DNA of 64,000 nucleotides, from positions 1 through 64,000 of the IMG/VR virus record IMGVR_UViG_3300020457_000007. One strand, given 5' to 3'. Of this stretch, positions 58,701 through 64,000 are shown one piece after another. Both the position numbers and the translations under genes were made by a program. The DNA is from a virus. The notes beneath the pieces are model-generated. The model was given only the letters and a program-made list of their open reading frames with translations. It did no database searches and was not told where the DNA came from. Each line of letters opens with the position of its first letter. The stretch's first letter is position 1.

Positions 58701-61700
58701 TGTGCTACACCACCATTATCACACTCAAACAGCAATGAATCGGTAGTTAACTTGATAGCGGTACCGACTGCTAGACTATGTGAACCAATTGTCAATACCA
58801 TCTCACCTGTAACAGGATCATATGTAGCATTTGATACATTATGATTGACTAGAGGTGTAGTACCAACATTAACAGTAATGGTATTAGAAGTAGTTGCTGT
58901 GATAGAAAGATTCTTACCACTAACAGGATCTGTTGCTCTTGGATATTGCTTAGGTGAACCATTACCATCCATTGCACAGTTGAAAGTCAAGGCCCCATCA
59001 GGGATCTGGACTAACTCACCTGTAGTGAATGAATGAGGTCCAATATTCATTTCTAATAGACCGTCAGCTGGTGTGTAAGTTGCATCAGTTACACTACGCA
59101 AGTTACCAGTAGCCATTCTTGCTACTGATTCCTCAGCAACGAAAGTCTTATTATCTTTTATTAGTTTTGCAGCATCAATGAATGTATTTGCTACAGGGTT
59201 GTCAATATTGTAAGGATCTGCATATACACCTATAGAATTAGCTAATGCACTCTTGAATGTATGAGCATAGTTACCACCAGAGATGATAGAATCAGCAGCA
59301 GCAGTTACAAACTTATGAGTATATGCACCACCACTAATAACTGCACCAGGAAGTGCATCAACAAATGTATGAGGTGTAACGTTAGTAGAAGGTGCTACAT
59401 TAAGGATATTAATAGTAATGGATGTATTAGTTACTGACTTAATATTGATTGCTGTATCATAGAATGGATCCACCTTCTGTTTGATACCATCAGCTGTAGC
59501 AGAAACAAATACGTGTGTATCAGTATTGGTAGAAGGAATTGCATCAAGAACAGTTACTACGAATGTATCAGTTGTAACATTTGATACCTTTAACCATCTA
59601 TCGTTAGGATAATCTCCTGTTCTAGGATATGTTTTTGCTTGACCATTACTTCCAACACCAACATTAACTGTAATTGTTGTAGCATCAACAGAATCAATAG
59701 CTATCGCTGTGTTGTATACAGGGTCAGTTGTACGTGGGTATGTGTGGACAGTTGCGTGACTGTCTGCATCACAAGTGAATGAAAGTGAATTAGCAGCAAT
59801 AGTAATAGTGTCGCTAGTTGTTAGAGAATGATTTCCTATTGTAAGAATCATTACTCCTGTACCGAAGTTATAGTCTGCTCCAATAACATTGAAGTTGCTT
59901 CCACCAGAGGAAACAGCATCGATAGCAGTACCACCAACGTAGGTATGAGTACCAGCACCATATGTGCAAGTTAATGTAAGTGAATTATCTTCAAACTTAA
60001 TCCAATCACCATCTGCCATATTATGTGCAGATGTTGTTGTAACAAGCATCTCACCATTTACAGGATTATATGAAGTTCCAGTAGTAGCAGTATGACTATA
60101 GGTATCTGGTCTAGGATATGACTTATTACCAGAACCGTGAGTACAACTAAAGATTAAAGAGCTGTCTCGTAACTTAATACTTGTATTTGCTGCTAGTGTA
60201 TGATTACCAATAGTCAACTCCATATCACCTGTAACAGGATCATAGGCAGCATCCGACACATCGTGAGTAACTAAAGGTGTTTGTCCAACCTGTAGTGTAA
60301 TCTTACCTTTCTCAAGTTCAATACCATCAGTAAGAGCACTTACAAATGTATGAGTATCAAGGTTAGAAGAAGGAAGAGTGTCTAAGCACTGTATATCAAA
60401 TGTATTTGTAGTTACATTAGAGATAGGAATAAACTTACCACTGATAGGATCAGAAGAACGTGGATATGCAGAACCAGGAGAACTTACGCCAACATTAACT
60501 GTAATAGTACCACTACCTTGATCTACTGCTTTAATAGCAATTGGTAGATTGTATGCTGGATCTGTTGCTCTAGGATAAGAATGGTCAGTTGCAAAGTTGT
60601 CTTCGTCACATCTGAATACTAATGAACCACCAGCTATAGTAACTGTATCTACAATAGTAAGAGTATGAGTACCAATAGTTAATGATAAGTCACCGTTAGA
60701 TGGATTATAAGAAGCATTAGTAACATTAAATGATGCACCACCTGTGACAGTTACAGCATTGGTTGCAGTACCACCAACATAATTGTGAACTCCACCACCA
60801 TAGGTACAACTAAAGGTTAAAGCACCGTCAGCAAGTTTAACATTGTCACCAGCTTCAAATCCGTGGTCTGTAACCTGAATTGTAACAATACCTGTTGTAG
60901 GATTATAGCTAGCGGTCTCTGCTGTATGGAATGTGGATCCAGTACTTACAATATTAAATGCTTTGTCGTAGAAAGGATCAGTTGTTCTTGGATAAGTCTT
61001 AACTGAGTCTCTATGATCCATCTCACACTTGAATGAGAGGGAGTTAGGAGCAATCTTAACAGCAGTATTAGGAGAAAGATTATGAGAACCAATATCAAGT
61101 GTCATAAGACCCGTTGTTGGATCATATGAACCGTCTGTTGGTGTATGTGTGATATTAGATGTTGTACCTACGTTAACAGTGACTGTATCATCTGTTACTT
61201 GAGTAATATCAAGGGTTGATCTGTATGCAGGATCTCCTTGTCTTGGATATGTCTTATCGGATGTCTGTCCATCCATATCACAACTCCAAGTCATCGAGTT
61301 ATCAGCAATCGCTATGAAGTCTGCTGTAGTAAGCTCGTGATTTGGTATTGTTAGTACTAGTGTACCACTAGTAGCAGAGTAAGTAGCATCTGTAGGTTGC
61401 AATCTGAAGTCAGATGCAGCTGCTCTCTGGAAATCATATAGATTGTCTATACCAAACTTATTACGTACTGCAAGGATAACCATATCCTTCAAATACTTCA
61501 TAGACCATAGAGTTGCCTCTACTTCACCTTCAATATGCTTAATACCACTATTAGGATCTGAAGGATCTAAAAGATACTCTTTAGCAGCATCAAATGTATT
61601 ACTGTTACCACCTTGAATAAGGTCATCTGCCATTGCTCTCAAGACAGACTTAAGGTCAACAATACACTGATTTCTTCCTAGACCTGGATATTGGAAATAC

Positions 61701-64000
61701 TCAGGTGCAAATTTACTTGTATTGTCTAATATGAATACTGCTTCCTCTGCTAGTACAGCAGCGTTGTTATCGATGATATTTGCAGCATCTAGGAATCTAT
61801 TATCTGAGAAATACCTCTTAGCTACGATTTCACCTCTAGCACCAGAAGTTTGTCCAACAACATAGTCATTTACTAGCCAGTTGGTTGCATCACCAATTTC
61901 AAGTTCTACAATCTTACCAACCTGTCTAGGTGGTTCTGTAAAGGTTATTTTACCATTTCCAGGATTAGTTGTTAAAGTAAAGGCAACATCGGGTTCCTGG
62001 ATAACACCATCTAAAGAAACGTATAAATGGTCTCCATCTACAATAGGAATGCCTAAATCGAATTCTGTAGTAGTACCATCGAATAGAGAAGTGATATTGT
62101 TCGCTTCTCGCATATATTCGGCATTATTCGCATCATCTTGGAATTTCATCGACTTTCCGTAGAAAGTCACGCCTGGTACAAATATACCAGTACTAGGATC
62201 AGTATATGGTCCTAATGGTGCAGAAGCGAATGTAATGGTAGATCCAGCAACTGTATACGCAGTATCAGGATCCTGAAGAACACCGTCCAATGTAACGACT
62301 AATTGAGTTGCTCTGAACGGAACAAGCACCTCATTGATATCTTTCTTGAATAATGTAAATTGAGTCGTACCAGTGATTGTACCATCTGCTTGAACAGCAC
62401 CATCGAAGGCTGGTGAGATTGCTAGGTCAAATACTTCAATTTCAACGTTATTCTGTTCACTATAGTTAATAGTTCCTGTACCACGTTGTTTCGACATAGA
62501 ATCGACTCTAACGTGAGATTGAGTGATTCTTCTCGACTTATGAGCACAAGTAACACCTAAAACGCCAGGTTCGATGATACTCATCACCGCACCGTATCCA
62601 TTGTCCTTTGTGCCACTTTGAGGAGTGTCTATGGTCTCTGGTTGTGTTCCATCACCTTGAGACTCAATTAAGACTTCTCCAAAGAGGTTAAATCCAGCTG
62701 GATGGGTAAAACGCTTAACAAAGTCTCTCCAGTCGTTAATAGAGACTGTAGACTTAACTACGTAAGAATAATCTTGATAATAGACTCCATCTTGGACTTT
62801 CTGTGAAACAGCACTTAATTTACTTCTATCACTCGAATATGAACCAACTGAAGTACTTGTAGGTCCAATTTGCGGAGTTATGTTAGCTACGTAGATAACT
62901 TGGATACTTGCAGTAGCACGAAGTGTCTCACCGTAGATTTGATACCTAGAATCGAATTTTCCGTAGATACCCTTCAAACGAAGAATATTCATTCCATCAA
63001 CCCAGTAATCAACTCTACCAGAAGCAATCATATCTCCAGCTAAGTTTCTTTGCGTTATTAGCTCTCCATTCAAGAATGCCTTGTCGGGCATATCTCTTAG
63101 AGTCATAACAATGGGTGGATTGACTTGAGGTGCTAAAGTTGGGTCATTATTGAAGTCTTTACCCGAAGATATGATTTCTAGGGTTGCCAACTTACCAATA
63201 TCAGTTCCTTGAGCAAATAACTTAGTATCTGACTCATAAAGTCGTAAAGTAGTCGTATCTGCGTAATTAACTCCTTCATCAATCGGAATAATACGAGAAA
63301 CCGATCCGTCTGCCCTTAATTCGATTGTAAACTTAGCATTTGCTCCATCACCCCTATTTTCAAGCAATACAATGGGTTTAGAGTAATTTAATCCAGTATC
63401 TGTAACTGTAACTGATGTAATACGTCCTTCAGTAAGATTAACAGTAAATGCACCTCTAAAACGCTTGTTTAAGAAGACACCAGGCACTTGAGGTGGCATC
63501 GTATAGTTTTTACCACCACTGATGACTTTAACCCTCTTAATCGCTCCTACAGCGTATAGAGAGTCGGTATAATATTGAACATTCGTAAATCCTTCATTTT
63601 GAGGAGTCTGCTTTAACCTATAAGCAAATTCGTACTCATAGCCATAGAATACAGCGTGCTTACCTGCAAATGGGTCTTCTACAAGAGTAAAGAACTGATC
63701 TTCAGCATCTATCTTCGCAGATACCTCTCCATAGTAAATTTTGGTAGGAATGTCTAGTACAGGTGTACTCTTCCAAGTAGTACCGTCTACTGGTATACCA
63801 TATCCAAGTTGGAACGTACTAAATGACCCAGTATTACCAGGTTTTACAGTTGACTGGTACGCTTGTACTAGTTCAGTAGTTCTATAGACGTTTTCGTAGA
63901 ATTTAAGATTTCTATTGACTAATGATGGATCAGAAGTATCAAAAAGATAACGATAAGTCTTTTGACACTCAATACTGATATTTCTATTCCATTCTGTCTG
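52760..64000 (-). CDS. Giant repeat-containing baseplate/virion protein, truncated at right edge
   Basis: The frame is open from the stop at 52760 to base 64000 with no stop (at least 3746 codons), so the true start is outside. The Met at 63499 is internal: upstream codons read 'KVISGGKNYT', a motif that recurs in the protein. The N-terminal part has 'SGGxxYxxPP' beta modules. A helical module follows, then about 15 YPR-containing beta repeats (DNA 56.5-61.4 kb), a second copy of the helical module, and further beta domains. The extreme C-terminus resembles a carbohydrate-binding-type sandwich. It sits where T4 has gp7, next to gp8, so it may be the wedge's largest component; homology to gp7 is not visible. 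Confidence 0.85.
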   Translation of the reverse strand, partial: QTEWNRNISIECQKTYRYLFDTSDPSLVNRNLKFYENVYRTTELVQAYQSTVKPGNTGSFSTFQLGYGIPVDGTTWKSTPVLDIPTKIYYGEVSAKIDAEDQFFTLVEDPFAGKHAVFYGYEYEFAYRLKQTPQNEGFTNVQYYTDSLYAVGAIKRVKVISGGKNYTMPPQVPGVFLNKRFRGAFTVNLTEGRITSVTVTDTGLNYSKPIVLLENRGDGANAKFTIELRADGSVSRIIPIDEGVNYADTTTLRLYESDTKLFAQGTDIGKLATLEIISSGKDFNNDPTLAPQVNPPIVMTLRDMPDKAFLNGELITQRNLAGDMIASGRVDYWVDGMNILRLKGIYGKFDSRYQIYGETLRATASIQVIYVANITPQIGPTSTSVGSYSSDRSKLSAVSQKVQDGVYYQDYSYVVKSTVSINDWRDFVKRFTHPAGFNLFGEVLIESQGDGTQPETIDTPQSGTKDNGYGAVMSIIEPGVLGVTCAHKSRRITQSHVRVDSMSKQRGTGTINYSEQNNVEIEVFDLAISPAFDGAVQADGTITGTTQFTLFKKDINEVLVPFRATQLVVTLDGVLQDPDTAYTVAGSTITFASAPLGPYTDPSTGIFVPGVTFYGKSMKFQDDANNAEYMREANNITSLFDGTTTEFDLGIPIVDGDHLYVSLDGVIQEPDVAFTLTTNPGNGKITFTEPPRQVGKIVELEIGDATNWLVNDYVVGQTSGARGEIVAKRYFSDNRFLDAANIIDNNAAVLAEEAVFILDNTSKFAPEYFQYPGLGRNQCIVDLKSVLRAMADDLIQGGNSNTFDAAKEYLLDPSDPNSGIKHIEGEVEATLWSMKYLKDMVILAVRNKFGIDNLYDFQRAAASDFRLQPTDATYSATSGTLVLTIPNHELTTADFIAIADNSMTWSCDMDGQTSDKTYPRQGDPAYRSTLDITQVTDDTVTVNVGTTSNITHTPTDGSYDPTTGLMTLDIGSHNLSPNTAVKIAPNSLSFKCEMDHRDSVKTYPRTTDPFYDKAFNIVSTGSTFHTAETASYNPTTGIVTIQVTDHGFEAGDNVKLADGALTFSCTYGGGVHNYVGGTATNAVTVTGGASFNVTNASYNPSNGDLSLTIGTHTLTIVDTVTIAGGSLVFRCDEDNFATDHSYPRATDPAYNLPIAIKAVDQGSGTITVNVGVSSPGSAYPRSSDPISGKFIPISNVTTNTFDIQCLDTLPSSNLDTHTFVSALTDGIELEKGKITLQVGQTPLVTHDVSDAAYDPVTGDMELTIGNHTLAANTSIKLRDSSLIFSCTHGSGNKSYPRPDTYSHTATTGTSYNPVNGEMLVTTTSAHNMADGDWIKFEDNSLTLTCTYGAGTHTYVGGTAIDAVSSGGSNFNVIGADYNFGTGVMILTIGNHSLTTSDTITIAANSLSFTCDADSHATVHTYPRTTDPVYNTAIAIDSVDATTITVNVGVGSNGQAKTYPRTGDYPNDRWLKVSNVTTDTFVVTVLDAIPSTNTDTHVFVSATADGIKQKVDPFYDTAINIKSVTNTSITINILNVAPSTNVTPHTFVDALPGAVISGGAYTHKFVTAAADSIISGGNYAHTFKSALANSIGVYADPYNIDNPVANTFIDAAKLIKDNKTFVAEESVARMATGNLRSVTDATYTPADGLLEMNIGPHSFTTGELVQIPDGALTFNCAMDGNGSPKQYPRATDPVSGKNLSITATTSNTITVNVGTTPLVNHNVSNATYDPVTGEMVLTIGSHSLAVGTAIKLTTDSLLFECDNGGVAQRTYPRASGANTSNGEDYAYDTALDIISADATTITINVNGGQGAISHNYPHTFISATGGAVVSGGNYTHTFVSSATPIKVGVGIIADPYYDDAAYIKYEGTPLTATNAGYNPETGVVEITVPTQQFTVTDAAYSPASGDMQLTIGAHSLTCYDKIKLTADSLSFSCEYNGVVQTKTYPRAVGANTTSGADYAYDTWLPVLKKDATTITVNVNGGQGTISHNFPHTFQGAGSSGVTTYGHGLTDGDYIKLMDHSLTFTCDEDGNQTNHAYPRSTDPISDKWIEVSNVTPNTFEIQCLTTIPSSNETDHTFVSAYTNGIIRQDGVIVTNIGKSSNDSTHQFVQQVGKTPTNAVYTPNDGKMVLTIADHGYSNGDWVKLDIGAVTFRCDENGQADDHAYPRAITDMFTADTGTTYDPSTGVLSVRTTVAHNLSNGDWIKFDDGALTFTCLEDTNSSQHPYPRYTDYPSNRWLEISNATGNAFDVTVLDILPSTNVTDHSFVSGVSNAIKHKKDWASDGWFQISNTSLNQFEITVNTTVPSSNTTNHVFQSALPNSVKKASLITGGSYTHTFDRALDDAITVNTGAKFKPTDVAYDASTGDMVLTLGSGHSITTSNTITILANSIIMRCAMDANETPHSYPRVGDPVYGRSITVKSVDATTITVHVGKSEPLPYEPSILTYDPATGDMMMDVGTHRLGRHTGIKFFPDTITLTCGMDDHATTHTYPRASSHDALGDCVDDVKDILEAIVWNLKYGGNNKVWDAADLFIDRDGYLEHIQHSVPEVLNVMGHLKTILANIIRNNTVNAVGTHGLIQIKDPSITKESNECAQVESAVDTFVGLIENAVQNPTTFESGVTRTIPERWPIVYSSLTANRDLTITVDSMPQCAQVESAINSLFSIVLNTIKETAFNQKNYLMTITQDFPNPNRIQVEMTKKEFLNGEDIQSEASLAIANVGATAIISPGVQQKFFGFKHGKYYKMDSIEAQFNDAQTIFELERGGVPFYAERSQNVVVILNGVIQQNRIAYRIEDNIIVFQEAPSEGSECFILYFYGLDPERVLLGFNIEPEGTFKKFFRLTVDQQIVLPLEGADCWISTDPNGGTHTYEYSYARGRIYKQNWAPGARNLLFVEGVTGQKVNWLNGTLSLTRDRGASASLLDVTVNAVEESTNSDLREKLFNRQDRIPSTLKTGDFIQIDGEADSRSIIRAAREALVTSGYDSDTTVGSFFRSYEYEVVINVGAYSGQIEGDGAQAVARIDAELRYHSLTSSRQAGVEFLPNDVVCQYNDQNDINSGIVWQGTVKNYIPARKTLELYSLYLDGSGYTDPVAANFRPGEKVYINNVAGTECTGLQYLKPGGVNSIVLSKRDNSTYFDNVANWRQDNVLNKGKDLMGGGFVPQNASANNISQEYDFSSSIYSGDLQDQISKNYREPPVMIFRSQPEVDSNGDPVGAPAGGGARANAIAVRGEIADTEIISGGSGYKVPPQILFTRGYFVIRKNPLDIKNLTTFGIEPVGIDAAAKLHSYLSVIKKGGAQTTWAQWAAVVPYGVTLVFGNAGGSAYLLNRTYDPVIHIRKIIDLQDLATKGQPQILVELKPEQTRVQYLKTNVTNTQCSGGVQGVSVAVTKYKFTETKLTAQSGAIEKQAGTNPQMKGVKETFSPGNLGPHLNYLQSFKFEIQPQSTTNNNGYYTDGMGRTIQYIMGDMNIGWWSEKYPNLTIEDFENPEVYNSQVNDPGDTNNFVYMQGSEVHFGTKLTYSALDNPNGSDTILVDSTAGFPASGGAFIIGSAADQSKVEKITYTQAFPDRFVGCTRVNPLGVVEKGFSAYDFNTTNVGASVVSGGTVFDSNINYLLFSGVSGARSATFAPTDLTTYNTVTFSAIRGDGSNGGNAPGSAVNDLMLSYSIDGGTTFIDIGSVVTYSQANYTSWNTITQNIPANAQTATTIIRIYMADSTNMTSDQYGVRLMWFNDANTDSYVAGDYIITADLDL
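56520..61420 (-). repeat. Array of YPR-type beta repeats in the giant virion protein
   Basis: At least 15 protein repeats share 'YxPxTGxMxLxIGxHxL', then 'LxFxC', then '(H/K)xYPRxxDP', then 'TITVNVG'. Unit length is about 60-110 residues. Copies are diverged at both DNA and protein level. Some carry YVGGTA in place of YPR. The DNA repeat is visible as recurring minus-strand tracts matching the YPRATDP codons. Confidence 0.85.

Noticed and set aside
56520-61420. Repeat array as a CRISPR array or DNA-level satellite
   Set aside because: Periodicity follows protein units of about 60-110 residues with diverged DNA and an intact reading frame; there are no short identical direct repeats with unique spacers.
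63497-63499. Met at 63499 as the start of the giant protein
   Set aside because: The frame is open from here to the window edge and continues a recurring SGGKNY motif, so the gene begins outside.
1-64000. tRNA genes, rRNA, IS elements, attachment sites
   Set aside because: Intergenic gaps are nearly all under 100 bases; no cloverleaf, transposase or terminal inverted repeats were noticed by eye, though no search tool was run.

Overview
The window is part of the genome of a T4-like myovirus. Gene content and order are those of marine cyanophages (Synechococcus/Prochlorococcus myoviruses). The T4 core genes sit in T4 order on the minus strand: gp13-14-15-16, then gp17-18-19-20-21-22-23, a gp3-like gene, uvsY, uvsW, gp55, gp47 and gp46. 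Cyanophage-type additions include a DUF3110 protein between gp46 and gp47, a small SNase-like nuclease, a DUF4815 structural protein and very large repeat-rich virion proteins. No host genes, tRNAs, IS elements or CRISPR arrays were seen. The host assignment is inferred from family resemblance, because no photosynthesis gene lies in the window.

Layout from low to high coordinates: (1) 1-8.4 kb holds a truncated VWA/metallopeptidase-like gene, then the recombination and late-transcription block (gp46, DUF3110, gp47, gp55, an Sm-like protein, uvsW, uvsY), with a sigma70-type promoter in front of gp55. (2) 7.9-16.7 kb is head and tail morphogenesis: gp3, gp23, gp22, gp21, a prohead-core-like protein, gp20, gp19, gp18. 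(3) 16.8-26.1 kb contains the terminase gp17 and an accessory island between gp17 and gp16. The island has many small overlapping, often membrane-anchored genes and a three-gene plus-strand operon of predicted secreted proteins, which is the only strand switch in the window. (4) 26.1-28.9 kb carries gp16, gp15, gp14 and gp13. (5) 29-42.6 kb holds modular tail-fibre or adhesin genes. (6) 42.6-64 kb holds three large baseplate-region proteins: 2752 aa (DUF4815), gp8, and a repeat protein of at least 3746 aa that is still open at the right edge.

Transcription: 8-bp T4-type late promoters precede most structural operons. Some are TATAAATA and close variants, others CTAAATA; gp55, encoded here, is the expected specificity factor. 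At seven of these sites the promoter contains the stop codon of the upstream gene. Genes within operons commonly overlap by ATGA or TAATG, so translational coupling is probably widespread.

The least explained parts are the secreted-protein operon with its back-to-back late promoters, a non-canonical start and a long antisense overlap; the small membrane-protein island; and the repeat arrays and composition-biased inserts in the giant virion proteins.
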